DNA of 64,000 bases. It comes from Lasioglossum baleicum (lineage: Eukaryota > Arthropoda > Insecta > Hymenoptera > Halictidae). The notes under the pieces are model-generated. The model saw only the letters and a list, made by a program, of their open reading frames with translations, was not told the DNA's origin and made no database searches. The DNA lies in NCBI RefSeq assembly GCF_051020765.1, contig NW_027469203.1, positions 124,001-188,000 on the forward strand, read 5' to 3'. Made by a program: the position numbers and the translations under genes. Of this stretch, positions 37,641 to 53,879 are shown piece after piece. The stretch's first letter is position 1; every line of letters starts with the position of its first letter.

Positions 37641-40600
37641 TAGCGCATAGCGCATAACGCATGACGCATAACGCATAGCCCATAACGCATAACGCATAAC
37701 GCTTAACGCGTAACGCAAAACTCATAGCGCATAACGCATAACGTATAAACCATAAGGAATTAACGCATAGCCCATAACGCATAACGCATAACGCATAACG
37801 CATAACGCATAACGCATAACGCATAACGCATTACGCATAACGCATAACGCATAACGCATAACGCATAACGGATAACGCACAACGCACAACCCATACCGCA
37901 TTACGCATTACGCATAATGCATAACGCATAATCCATAACGGATAACGCATAACCCATAACGCATAACCCATAACGCATAACTCAATGCCGATAACGCATT
38001 ACGCATAACGCATAACGCATAACGCATAACGCATAACGGATAACGGATAACGCACAACGCACAACCCATACCGCATTACGCATAACGCATAACGCATAAC
38101 GCATAACGCATAACGCATAACGCATAACGCATAACGCATAACGCATAACGCATAACGCATAACGCATAACGCATAACGCATAACGTATAACGCATAACGC
38201 ATAACGCATAACGCATAACGCATAACGCATAACGCATGACGCATAACGCATAACGCAAAACGCATAACGCATAACGCATAACGCATGACGCATAACGCAT
38301 AACGCATGACGCATAACCCATAACGCATGACACATAACGCAAAACGCATAACGCATAACTAATAATGCATTACGCATAATCCATAGCGGATAACGCATAA
38401 CCCATAGCGCATGACGCATAACGCATAACGCATAACGCATAACGCATAACGCATAACGCATAACGCATAACGCATAACGCATAACGCATAACGCATAACG
38501 CATAACGCATAACGCATAACGCATAACGCATAACGCATAACGCATAACGCATAACGCATAACGCATAACGCATAACGCATAACGCATAACGCATAACGCA
38601 TAACGCATAACGCATAACGCATAACGCATAACGCATAACGCATAACGCATAACGCATAACGCATAACGCATAACGCATAACGCATAACGCATAACGCATA
38701 ACGCATAACGCATAACGCATAACGCATAACGCATAACGCATAACGCATAACGCATAACGCATAACGCATAACGCATAACGCATAACGCATAACGCATAAC
38801 GCATAACGCATAACGCATAACGCATAACGCATAACGCATAACGCATAACGCATAACGCATAACGCATAGCGCATAGCGCATAACGCATGACGCATAACGC
38901 ATAGCCCATAACGCATAACGCATAACGCTTAACGCGTAACGCAAAACTCATAGCGCATAACGCATAACGTATAAACCATAAGGAATTAACGCATAGCCCA
39001 TAACGCATAACGCATAACGCATAACGCATAACGCATAACGCATAACGCATAACGCATTACGCATAACGCATAACGCATAACGCATAACGCATAACGGATA
39101 ACGCACAACGCACAACCCATACCGCATTACGCATTACGCATAATGCATAACGCATAATCCATAACGGATAACGCATAACCCATAACGCATAACCCATAAC
39201 GCATAACTCAATGCCGATAACGCATTACGCATAACGCATAACGCATAACGCATAACGCATAACGGATAACGGATAACGCACAACGCACAACCCATACCGC
39301 ATTACGCATAACGCATAACGCATAACGCATAACGCATAACGCAAAACGCATAACGCATAACGCATAACGCATAACGCATAACGCATAACGCATAACGCAT
39401 AACGCATAACGCATAACGCATAACGTATAACGCATAACGCATAACGCATAACGCATAACGCATAACGCATGACGCATAACGCATAACGCAAAACGCATAA
39501 CGCATAACGCATAACGCATGACGCATAACGCATAACGCATGACGCATAACCCATAACGCATGACACATAACGCAAAACGCATAACGCATAACTAATAATG
39601 CATTACGCATAATCCATAGCGGATAACGCATAACCCATAGCGCATGACGCATAACGCATAACGCATAACGCATAACGCATAACGCATAACGCATAACGCA
39701 TAACGCATAACGCATAACGCATAACGCATAACGCATAACGCATAACGCATAACGCATAACGCATAACGCATAACGCATAACGCATAACGCATAACGCATA
39801 ACGCATAACGCATAACGCATAACGCATAACGCATAACGCATAACGCATAACGCATAACGCATAACGCATAACGCATAACGCATAACGCATAGCGCATAGC
39901 GCATAACGCATGACGCATAACGCATAGCCCATAACGCATAACGCATAACGCTTAACGCGTAACGCAAAACTCATAGCGCATAACGCATAACGTATAAACC
40001 ATAAGGAATTAACGCATAGTCCATAACGCATAACGCATAACGCATAACGCATAACGCATAACGCGTAACGCATAACGCATAACGCATAACGCATAACGCA
40101 TAACGCATAACGCATAACGCATAACGCATAACGCATAACGCATAACGCATAACGCATAACGCATAACGCATAACGCATAACGCATAACGCATAACGCATA
40201 ACGCATAACGCATAACGCATAACGCATAACGCATAACGCATAACGCATAACGCATAACGCATAACGCATAACGCATAACGCATAACGCATAACGCATAAC
40301 GCATAACGCATAACGCATAACGCATAACGCATAACGCATAACGCATAACGCATAACGCATAACGCATAACGCATAACGCATAACGCATAACGCATAACGC
40401 ATAACGCATAACGCATAACGCATAACGCATAACGCATAACGCATAACGCATAACGCATAACGCATAACGCATAACGCATAACGCATAACGCATAACGCAT
40501 AACGCATAACGCATAACGCATAACGCATAACGCATAACGCATAGCGCATAGCGCATAACGCATGACGCATAACGCATAGCCCATAACGCATAACGCATAA

Positions 40601-43600
40601 CGCTTAACGCGTAACGCAAAACTCATAGCGCATAACGCATAACGTATAAACCATAAGGAATTAACGCATAGCCCATAACGCATAACGCATAACGCATAAC
40701 GCATAACGCATAACGCATAACGCATAACGCATTACGCATAACGCATAACGCATAACGCATAACGCATAACGGATAACGCACAACGCACAACCCATACCGC
40801 ATTACGCATTACGCATAATGCATAACGCATAATCCATAACGGATAACGCATAACCCATAACGCATAACCCATAACGCATAACTCAATGCCGATAACGCAT
40901 TACGCATAACGCATAACGCATAACGCATAACGCATAACGGATAACGGATAACGCACAACGCACAACCCATACCGCATTACGCATAACGCATAACGCATAA
41001 CGCATAACGCATAACGCATAACGCATAACGCATAACGCATAACGCATAACGCATAACGCATAACGCATAACGCATAACGCATAACGTATAACGCATAACG
41101 CATAACGCATAACGCATAACGCATAACGCATAACGCATGACGCATAACGCATAACGCAAAACGCATAACGCATAACGCATAACGCATAACGCATAACGCA
41201 TAACGCATGACGCATAACCCATAACGCATGACACATAACGCAAAACGCATAACGCATAACTAATAATGCATTACGCATAATCCATAGCGGATAACGCATA
41301 ACCCATAGCGCATGACGCATAACGCATAACGCATAACGCATAACGCATAACGCATAACGCATAACGCATAACGCATAACGCATAACGCATAACGCATAAC
41401 GCATAACGCATAACGCATAACGCATAACGCATAACGCATAACGCATAACGCATAACGCATAACGCATAACGCATAACGCATAACGCATAACGCATAACGC
41501 ATAACGCATAACGCATAACGCATAACGCATAACGCATAACGCATAACGCATAACGCATAACGCATAACGCATAGCGCATAGCGCATAACGCATGACGCAT
41601 AACGCATAGCCCATAACGCATAACGCATAACGCTTAACGCGTAACGCAAAACTCATAGCGCATAACGCATAACGTATAAACCATAAGGAATTAACGCATA
41701 GTCCATAACGCATAACGCATAACGCATAACGCATAACGCATAACGCGTAACGCATAACGCATAACGCATAACGCATAACGCATAACGCATAACGCATAAC
41801 GCATAACGCATAACGCATAACGCATAACGCATAACGCATAACGCATAACGCATAACGCATAACGCATAACGCATAACGCATAACGCATAACGCATAACGC
41901 ATAACGCATAACGCATAACGCATAACGCATAACGCATAACGCATAACGCATAACGCATAACGCATAACGCATAACGCATAACGCATAACGCATAACGCAT
42001 AACGCATAACGCATAACGCATAACGCATAACGCATAACGCATTACGCATAACGCATAACGCATAACGCATAACGCATAACGCATAACGCATAACGCATAA
42101 CGCATAACGCATAACGCATAACGCATAACGCATAACGCATAACGCATAACGCATAACGCTTAACGCATAACGCATAACGCATAACGCATAACGCATAACG
42201 CATAACGCATAACGCATAACGCATAACGCATAACGCAAAACGCATAACGCATAACGCATAACGCATGACGCATAACGCATAACGCATGACGCATAACCCA
42301 TAACGCATGACACATAACGCAAAACGCATAACGCATAACTAATAATGCATTACGCATAATCCATAGCGGATAACGCATAACCCATAGCGCATGACGCATA
42401 ACGCATAACGCATAACGCATAACGCATAACGCATAACGCATAACGCATAACGCATAACGCATAACGCATAACGCATAACGCATAACGCATAACGCATAAC
42501 GCATAACGCATAACGCATAACGCATAACGCATAACGCATAACGCATAACGCATAACGCATAACGCATAACGCATAACGCATAACGCATAACGCATAACGC
42601 ATAACGCATAACGCATAACGCATAACGCATAACGCATAACGCATAACGCATAACGCATAACGCATAACGCATAACGCATAACGCATAACGCATAACGCAT
42701 AACGCATAACGCATAACGCATAACGCATAACGCATAACGCATAACGCATAACGCATAACGCATAACGCATAACGCATAACGCATAACGCATAACGCATAA
42801 CGCATAACGCATAACGCATAACGCATAACGCATAACGCATAGCGCATAGCGCATAACGCATGACGCATAACGCATAGCCCATAACGCATAACGCATAACG
42901 CTTAACGCGTAACGCAAAACTCATAGCGCATAACGCATAACGTATAAACCATAAGGAATTAACGCATAGCCCATAACGCATAACGCATAACGCATAACGC
43001 ATAACGCATAACGCATAACGCATAACGCATTACGCATAACGCATAACGCATAACGCATAACGCATAACGGATAACGCACAACGCACAACCCATACCGCAT
43101 TACGCATTACGCATAATGCATAACGCATAATCCATAACGGATAACGCATAACCCATAACGCATAACCCATAACGCATAACTCAATGCCGATAACGCATTA
43201 CGCATAACGCATAACGCATAACGCATAACGCATAACGGATAACGGATAACGCACAACGCACAACCCATACCGCATTACGCATAACGCATAACGCATAACG
43301 CATAACGCATAACGCATAACGCATAACGCATAACGCATAACGCATAACGCATAACGCATAACGCATAACGCATAACGTATAACGCATAACGCATAACGCA
43401 TAACGCATAACGCATAACGCATAACGCATGACGCATAACGCATAACGCAAAACGCATAACGCATAACGCATAACGCATAACGCATAACGCATAACGCATG
43501 ACGCATAACCCATAACGCATGACACATAACGCAAAACGCATAACGCATAACTAATAATGCATTACGCATAATCCATAGCGGATAACGCATAACCCATAGC

Positions 43601-46260
43601 GCATGACGCATAACGCATAACGCATAACGCATAACGCATAACGCATAACGCATAACGCATAACGCATAACGCATAACGCATAACGCATAACGCATAACGC
43701 ATAACGCATAACGCATAACGCATAACGCATAACGCATAACGCATAACGCATAACGCATAACGCATAACGCATAACGCATAACGCATAACGCATAACGCAT
43801 AACGCATAACGCATAACGCATAACGCATAACGCATAACGCATAACGCATAACGCATAACGCATAACGCATAACGCATAGCGCATAGCGCATAACGCATGA
43901 CGCATAACGCATAGCCCATAACGCATAACGCATAACGCTTAACGCGTAACGCAAAACTCATAGCGCATAACGCATAACGTATAAACCATAAGGAATTAAC
44001 GCATAGTCCATAACGCATAACGCATAACGCATAACGCATAACGCATAACGCGTAACGCATAACGCATAACGCATAACGCATAACGCATAACGCATAACGC
44101 ATAACGCATAACGCATAACGCATAACGCATAACGCATAACGCATAACGCATAACGCATAACGCATAACGCATAACGCATAACGCATAACGCATAACGCAT
44201 AACGCATAACGCATAACGCATAACGCATAACGCATAACGCATAACGCATAACGCATAACGCATAACGCATAACGCATAACGCATAACGCATAACGCATAA
44301 CGCATAACGCATAACGCATAACGCATACCGCATAACGCATAACGCATAACGCATAACGCATAACGCATAACGCATAACGCATTACGCATAACGCATAACG
44401 CATAACGCATAACGCATAACGCATAACGCATAACGCATAACGCATAACGCATAACGCATAACGCATAACGCATAACGCATAACGCATAACGCATAACGCT
44501 TAACGCATAACGCATAACGCATAACGCATAACGCATAACGCATAACGCATAACGCATAACGCATAACGCATAACGCATAACGCATAACGCATAACGCATA
44601 ACGCATAACGCATAACGCATAACGCATAACGCATAACGCATAACGCATAACGCATAACGGATAACGGATAACGCACAACGCATAACCCATACCGCATTAC
44701 GCATTACGCATAATGCATAACGCATAATCCATAACGGATAACGCATAACCCATAACGCATAACGCAAAGCCGATAACGCATAACGCATAACACATAGCGC
44801 ATATCGCATAACGCATAACGCATAACTCATAACGCATAACGCATAACGCAAAACGCATAACGCATAACGCATAACGCATAACGGATAACGGATAACGCAC
44901 AACGCATAACCCATACCGCATTACGCATTACGCATAATGCATAACGCATAATCCATAACGGATAACGCATAACCCATAACGCATAACGCAAAGCCGATAA
45001 CGCATAACGCATAACACATAGCGCATATCGCATAACGCATAACGCATAACTCATAACGCATAACGCATAACGCAAAACGCATAACGCATAACGCATAACG
45101 CATAACGCATAACGCATAACGCATAACGCATAACGCATAACGCATAACGCATAACGCATAACGCATAACGCATAACGCATAACGCATAACGTATAACGCA
45201 TAACGCATAACGCATAACGCATAACGCATAACGCATAACGCATAACGCATAACGCATAACGCATAACGCATAACGCATAACGCATAACGCATAACGCATA
45301 ACGCATAACGCATAACGCATAACGCATAACGCATTACGCATAACGCATAACGCATAACGCATAACGGATAACGCACAACGCACAACCCATACCGCATTAC
45401 GCATTACGCATAATGCATAACGCATAATCCATAACGGATAACGCATAACCCATAACGCATAACCCATAACGCATAACTCAATGCCGATAACGCATTACGC
45501 ATAACGCATAACGCATAACGCATAACGCATAACGGATAACGGATAACGCACAACGCACAACCCATACCGCATTACGCATAACGCATAACGCATAACGCAT
45601 AACGCATAACGCATAACGCATAACGCATAACGCATAACGCATAACGCATAACGTATAACGCATAACGCATAACGCATAACGCATAACGCATAACGCATAA
45701 CGCATGACGCATAACGCATAACGCAAAACGCATAACGCATAACGCATAACGCATAACGCATAACGCATAACGCATGACGCATAACCCATAACGCATGACA
45801 CATAACGCAAAACGTATAACGCATAACTAATAATGCATTACGCATAATCCATAGCGGATAACGCATAACCCATAGCGCATGACGCATAACGCATAACGCA
45901 TAACGCATAACGCATAACGCATAACGCATAACGCATAACGCATAACGCATAACGCATAACGCATAACGCATAACGCATAACGCATAACGCATAACGCATA
46001 ACGCATAACGCATAACGCATAACGCATAACGCATAACGCATAACGCATAACGCATAACGCATAACGCATAACGCATAACGCATAACGCATAACGCATAAC
46101 GCATAACGCATAACGCATAACGCATAACGCATAACGCATAACGCATAACGCATAGCGCATAGCGCATAACGCATGACGCATAACGCATAGCCCATAACGC
46201 ATAACGCATAACGCTTAACGCGTAACGCAAAACTCATAGCGCATAACGCATAACGTATAA
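37641..46260 (-). repeat. Right zone 2: alternating C-form and T-form R1 segments
   Basis: C-form R1 blocks (37,742, 38,968, 40,643, 42,941) are followed by R2 and R4. T-form R1 blocks (39,991, 41,673, 43,978, 46,254) are followed by CGCGTAACG and long canonical runs. From 38,968 to 43,978 the two forms alternate strictly. Same-form distances match closely: 1,675 and 2,298 bp for the C form, 1,682 and 2,305 bp for the T form. This points to a compound repeat unit whose copies differ by added heptamers. An R3 doublet (44,791 and 45,015) lies near the end. Confidence 0.85.
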
Positions 46261-49200
46261 ACCATAAGGAATTAACGCATAGTCCATAACGCATAACGCA
46301 TAACGCATAACGCATAACGCATAACGCGTAACGCTTAACGCATAACGCATAACGCATAACGCATAACGCATAACGCATAACGCATAACGCATAACGCATA
46401 ACGCATAACGCATAACGCATAACGCATAACGCATAACGCATAACGCATAACGCATAACGCATAACGCATAACGCATAACGCATAACGCATAACGCATAAC
46501 GCATAACGCATAACGCATAACGCATAACGCATAACGCATAACGCATAACGCATAACGCATAACGCATAACGCATAACGCATAACGCATACCGCATAACGC
46601 ATAACGCATAACGCATAACGCATAACGCATAACGCATAACGCATTACGCATAACGCATAACGCATAACGCATAACGCATAACGCATAACGCATAACGCAT
46701 AACGCATAACGCATAACGCATAACGCATAACGCATAACGCATAACGCATAACGCATAACGCTTAACGCATAACGCATAACGCATAACGCATAACGCATAA
46801 CGCATAACGCATAACGCATAACGCATAACGCATAACGCATAACGCATAACGCATAACGCATAACGCATAACGCATAACGCATAACGCATAACGCATAACG
46901 CATAACGCATAACGCATAACGCATAACGCATAACGCATAACGCATAACGCATAACGCATAACGCATAACGCATAACGCATAACGCAAAACGCATAACGGA
47001 TAACGGATAACGCACAACGCATAACCCATACCGCATTACGCATTACGCATAATGCATAACGCATAATCCATAACGGATAACGCATAACCCATAACGCATA
47101 ACGCAAAGCCGATAACGCATAACGCATAACACATAGCGCATATCGCATAACGCATAACGCATAACTCATAACGCATAACGCATAACGCAAAACGCATAAC
47201 GCATAACGCATAACGCATAACGGATAACGGATAACGCACAACGCATAACCCATACCGCATTACGCATTACGCATAATGCATAACGCATAATAAATAACGG
47301 ATAACGCATAACCCATAACGCATAACGCAAAGCCGATAACGCATAACGCATAACACATAGCGCATATCGCATAACGCATAACGCATAACTCATAACGCAT
47401 AACGCATTACGCATAACCCATGACGCATAACTCATAACGCATAACGCATAACGCATAACGCATAACGCATACCGCATTACGCATAACGCATAACGCATAA
47501 CGCATAACGCATAACGCATAACGCATTACGCATAACGCATAACGCATAACGCATAACGCATAACGGATAACGCACAACGCACAACCCATACCGCATTACG
47601 CATTACGCATAATGCATAACGCATAATCCATAACGGATAACGCATAACCCATAACGCATAACCCATAACGCATAACTCAATGCCGATAACGCATTACGCA
47701 TAACGCATAACGCATAACGCATAACGGATAACGGATAACGCACAACCCATACCGCATTACGCATAACGCATAACGCATAACGCATAACGCATAACGCATA
47801 ACGCAAAACGCATAACGCATAACGCATAACGCATAACGCATAACGCATAACGCATAACGCAAAACGCATAACGCATAACGCATAACCCATGACGCATAAC
47901 CCATAACGCATAACACATAACGCAAAACGCATAACGCATAACTTATAATGCATTACGCATAATCCATAGCGGATAACGCATAACCCATAGCGCATGACGC
48001 ATAACGCAAAGCCGTTAACGCATAACGCATAACGCATAACGCATAACGCATAACGCATAACGCATAACGCATAACGCATAACGCATAACGCATAACGCAT
48101 AACGCATAACGCATAACGCATAACGCATAACGCTTAACGCATAACGCATAACGCATAACGCATAACGCATAACGCATAACGCATAACGCATAACGCATAA
48201 CGCATAACGCATAACGCATAACGCATAACGCATAACGCATAACGCATAACGCATAACGGATAACGGATAACGCACAACGCATAACCCATACCGCATTACG
48301 CATTACGCATAATGCATAACGCATAATCCATAACGGATAACGCATAACCCATAACGCATAACGCAAAGCCGATAACGCATAACGCATAACACATAGCGCA
48401 TATCGCATAACGCATAACGCATAACTCATAACGCATAACGCATAACGCAAAACGCATAACGCATAACGCATAACGCATAACGGATAACGGATAACGCACA
48501 ACGCATAACCCATACCGCATTACGCATTACGCATAATGCATAACGCATAATCCATAACGGATAACGCATAACCCATAACGCATAACGCAAAGCCGATAAC
48601 GCATAACGCATAACACATAGCGCATATCGCATAACGCATAACGCATAACTCATAACGCATAACGCATAACGCAAAACGCATAACGCATAACGCATAACGC
48701 ATAACGCATAACGCATAACGCATAACGCATAACGCATAACGCATAACGCATAACGCATAACGCATAACGCATAACGCATAACGCATAACGCATAACGCAT
48801 AACGCATAACGCATAACGCATAACGCATAACGCATAACGCATAACGCATAACGCATAACGCATAACGCATAACGCATAACGCATAACGCATAACGCATAA
48901 CGCATAACGCATAACGCATAACGCATAACGCATAACGCATAACGCATAACGCATAACGCATAACGCATAACGCATTACGCATAACGCATAACGCATAACG
49001 CATAACGGATAACGCACAACGCACAACCCATACCGCATTACGCATTACGCATAATGCATAACGCATAATCCATAACGGATAACGCATAACCCATAACGCA
49101 TAACCCATAACGCATAACTCAATGCCGATAACGCATTACGCATAACGCATAACGCATAACGCATAACGCATAACGGATAACGGATAACGCACAACGCACA

Positions 49201-50502
49201 ACCCATACCGCATTACGCATAACGCATAACGCATAACGCATAACGCATAACGCATAACGCATAACGCATAACGCATAACGCATAACGCATAACGCATAAC
49301 GCATAACGCATAACGTATAACGCATAACGCATAACGCATAACGCATAACGCATAACGCATAACGCATGACGCATAACGCATAACGCAAAACGCATAACGC
49401 ATAACGCATAACGCATAACGCATAACGCATAACGCATGACGCATAACCCATAACGCATGACACATAACGCAAAACGCATAACGCATAACTAATAATGCAT
49501 TACGCATAATCCATAGCGGATAACGCATAACCCATAGCGCATGACGCATAACGCATAACGCATAACGCATAACGCATAACGCATAACGCATAACGCATAA
49601 CGCATAACGCATAACGCATAACGCATAACGCATAACGCATAACGCATAACGCATAACGCATAACGCATAACGCATAACGCATAACGCATAACGCATAACG
49701 CATAACGCATAACGCATAACGCATAACGCATAACGCATAACGCATAACGCATAACGCATAACGCATAGCGCATAGCGCATAACGCATGACGCATAACGCA
49801 TAGCCCATAACGCATAACGCATAACGCTTAACGCGTAACGCAAAACTCATAGCGCATAACGCATAACGTATAAACCATAAGGAATTAACGCATAGTCCAT
49901 AACGCATAACGCATAACGCATAACGCATAACGCATAACGCGTAACGCTTAACGCATAACGCATAACGCATAACGCATAACGCATAACGCATAACGCATAA
50001 CGCATAACGCATAACGCATAACGCATAACGCATAACGCATAACGCATAGCGCATAGCGCATAACGCATGACGCATAACGCATAGCCCATAACGCATAACG
50101 CATAACGCTTAACGCGTAACGCAAAACTCATAGCGCATAACGCATAACGTATAAACCATAAGGAATTAACGCATAGTCCATAACGCATAACGCATAACGC
50201 ATAACGCATAACGCATAACGCGTAACGCTTAACGCATAACGCATAACGCATAACGCATAACGCATAACGCATAACGCATAACGCATAACGCATAACGCAT
50301 AACGCATAACGCATAACGCATAACGCATAACGCATAACGCATAACGCATAACGCATAACGCATAACGCATAACGCATAACGCATAACGCATAACGCATAA
50401 CGCATAACGCATAACGCATAACGCATAACGCATAACGCATAACGCATACCGCATAACGCATAACGCATAACGCATAACGCATAACGCATAACGCATAACG
50501 CA

Positions 50503-52090
50503 TTACGCATAACGCATAACGCATAACGCATAACGCATAACGCATAACGCATAACGCATAACGCATAACGCATAACGCATAACGCATAACGCATAACGCA
50601 TAACGCATAACGCATAACGCTTAACGCATAACGCATAACGCATAACGCATAACGCATAACGCATAACGCATAACGCATAACGCATAACGCATAACGCATA
50701 ACGCATAACGCATAACGCATAACGCATAACGCATAACGCATAACGCATAACGCATAACGCATAACGCATAACGCATAACGCATAACGCATAACGCATAAC
50801 GCAAAACGCATAACGGATAACGGATAACGCACAACGCATAACCCATACCGCATTACGCATTACGCATAATGCATAACGCATAATCCATAACGGATAACGC
50901 ATAACCCATAACGCATAACGCAAAGCCGATAACGCATAACGCATAACACATAGCGCATATCGCATAACGCATAACGCATAACTCATAACGCATAACGCAT
51001 AACGCAAAACGCATAACGCATAACGCATAACGCATAACGGATAACGGATAACGCACAACGCATAACCCATACCGCATTACGCATTACGCATAATGCATAA
51101 CGCATAATAAATAACGGATAACGCATAACCCATAACGCATAACGCAAAGCCGATAACGCATAACGCATAACACATAGCGCATATCGCATAACGCATAACG
51201 CATAACTCATAACGCATAACGCATTACGCATAACCCATGACGCATAACTCATAACGCATAACGCATAACGCATAACGCATAACGCATACCGCATTACGCA
51301 TAACGCATAACGCATAACGCATAACGCATAACGCATAACGCATTACGCATAACGCATAACGCATAACGCATAACGCATAACGGATAACGCACAACGCACA
51401 ACCCATACCGCATTACGCATTACGCATAATGCATAACGCATAATCCATAACGGATAACGCATAACCCATAACGCATAACCCATAACGCATAACTCAATGC
51501 CGATAACGCATTACGCATAACGCATAACGCATAACGCATAACGGATAACGGATAACGCACAACCCATACCGCATTACGCATAACGCATAACGCATAACGC
51601 ATAACGCATAACGCATAACGCAAAACGCATAACGCATAACGCATAACGCATAACGCATAACGCATAACGCATAACGCAAAACGCATAACGCATAACGCAT
51701 AACGCATAACCCATGACGCATAACCCATAACGCATAACACATAACGCAAAACGCATAACGCATAACTTATAATGCATTACGCATAATCCATAGCGGATAA
51801 CGCATAACCCATAGCGCATGACGCATAACGCAAAGCCGTTAACGCATAACGCATAACGCATAACGCATAACGCATAACGCATAACGCATAACGCATAACG
51901 CATAACGCATACCGCATAACGCATAACGCATAACGCATAACGCATCACGCATAACGCATAACGCATAACGCATAACTTATAATGCATTACGCATAATCCA
52001 TAACGCATAACGCATAACGCATAACGCATAACGCATAACGCATAACGCATAACGCATAACGCATACCGCATAACGCATAACGCATAACGC
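50503..52090 (-). repeat. 3,377-bp higher-order repeat, copy 1
   Basis: Every landmark here (R1-proximal CGCATTACG, the R3 doublet, CGCATAATAAATAACGG at 51,101, R2 marker at 51,493, R4 at about 51,766 and 51,975) recurs exactly 3,377 bp downstream. A related earlier copy starts near 47.0 kb, 3,817 bp upstream. No whole-heptamer differences are visible between copies 1 and 2 over roughly 1.6 kb, which suggests a very recent duplication. Confidence 0.88.
50947..51214 (-). repeat. R3 doublet, representative copy
   Basis: Each R3 element has CAAAGCCGATAACG, then CACATAGCGCATATCG, three normal units and an ACTCATAACG. Elements always come in pairs, with starts 203, 210 or 224 bp apart (29, 30 or 32 heptamers). 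In six of eight pairs the second member is preceded by CGCATAATAAATAACGG; the pairs at 44.8 and 48.4 kb lack this. Confidence 0.88.
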
Positions 52091-52339
52091 ATAACGCATC
52101 ACGCATAACGCATAACGCATAACGCATAACGCATAACGCATAACGCATAACGCATAACGCATAACGCATAACGCATAACGCATAACGCATAACGCATAAC
52201 GCATAACGCATAACGCATAACGCATAACGCATAACGCATAACGCATAACGCATAACGCATAACGCATAACGCATAACGCATAACGCATGACGCATAACCC
52301 ATAACGCATAACACATAACGCAAAACGCATAACGCATAA

Positions 52340-52380
52340 CTTATAATGCATTACGCATAATCCATAGCGGATAACGCATA
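52340..52380 (-). repeat. R4 block: TATAATGCATTACGCATAATCC family
   Basis: R4 consists of CTTATAATGCATTACG (or the older CTAATAATGCATTACG form) followed by CGCATAATCCATAGCGG or AATCCATAACG. Copies start at about 32,162, 33,065, 33,364, 33,561, 34,445, 34,738, 38,360, 39,592, 41,260, 42,339, 43,551, 45,827, 47,942, 49,489, 51,766, 51,975, 52,340, 52,529, 52,935, 55,143, 55,352, 55,760, 55,951, 56,235, 56,635, 56,692, 59,933, 60,151, 60,773, 61,030, 62,124, 62,341, 63,350 and 63,551. Copies become much denser after 51.7 kb, often paired about 200 bp apart. Confidence 0.82.
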
Positions 52381-52623
52381 ACCCATCGCGCATGACGCAT
52401 AACGCAAAGCCGTTAACGCATAACGCATAACGCATAACGCATAACGCATAACGCATAATCCATAAAGGATAACGCATAACCCATAACGCATGACGCATAA
52501 CGCAATGCCGATAACGCATAACGCATAACTTATAATGCATTACGCATAATCCATAACGCATAACGCATAACGCATAACGCATAACGCATAACGCATAACG
52601 CATAACGCATACCGCATAACGCA

Positions 52624-52633
52624 TAACAGCATA
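52624..52633 (-). repeat. CAGCATAA octamer unit
   Basis: A single inserted A turns the heptamer into CAGCATAA. It occurs at about 52,626, 56,416 and 56,785 only. Each occurrence shifts the register by plus one base, and this accounts for the spacings that R1 blocks alone do not explain. Confidence 0.86.
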
Positions 52634-53879
52634 ACGCATAACGTATCACGCATAACGCATAACGCATAACCCATAACGCATAACGCATGACGCATTACCC
52701 ATAACGCATAACACATAACGCAAAACACATAACGCATAACGCATAACGCATAACGCATAACGCATAACGCATAACGCATAACGCATAACGCATAACGCAT
52801 AACGCATAACGCATAACGCATTACGCATAACCCATGCCGCATAACTCATAACGCATAACGCATAACGCATAACGCATAACGCATGACGCATAACCCATAA
52901 CGCATAACACATAACGCAAAACGCATAACGCATAACTTATAATGCATTACGCATAATCCATAGCGGATAACGCATAACCCATAGCGCATGACGCATAACG
53001 CATAACGCATAACGCATAACGCATAACGCATAACGCATAACGCATAACGCATAACGCATAACGCATAACGCATAACGCATAACGCATAACGCATAACGCA
53101 TAACGCATAACGCATAACGCATAACGCATAACGCATAACGCATAACGCATAACGCATAACGCATAACGCATAACGCATAACGCATAACGCATAACGCATA
53201 ACGCATAACGCATAGCGCATAGCGCATAACGCATGACGCATAACGCATAGCCCATAACGCATAACGCATAACGCTTAACGCGTAACGCAAAACTCATAGC
53301 GCATAACGCATAACGTATAAACCATAAGGAATTAACGCATAGTCCATAACGCATAACGCATAACGCATAACGCATAACGCATAACGCGTAACGCTTAACG
53401 CATAACGCATAACGCATAACGCATAACGCATAACGCATAACGCATAGCGCATAGCGCATAACGCATGACGCATAACGCATAGCCCATAACGCATAACGCA
53501 TAACGCTTAACGCGTAACGCAAAACTCATAGCGCATAACGCATAACGTATAAACCATAAGGAATTAACGCATAGTCCATAACGCATAACGCATAACGCAT
53601 AACGCATAACGCATAACGCGTAACGCTTAACGCATAACGCATAACGCATAACGCATAACGCATAACGCATAACGCATAACGCATAACGCATAACGCATAA
53701 CGCATAACGCATAACGCATAACGCATAACGCATAACGCATAACGCATAACGCATAACGCATAACGCATAACGCATAACGCATAACGCATAACGCATAACG
53801 CATAACGCATAACGCATAACGCATACCGCATAACGCATAACGCATAACGCATAACGCATAACGCATAACGCATAACGCA

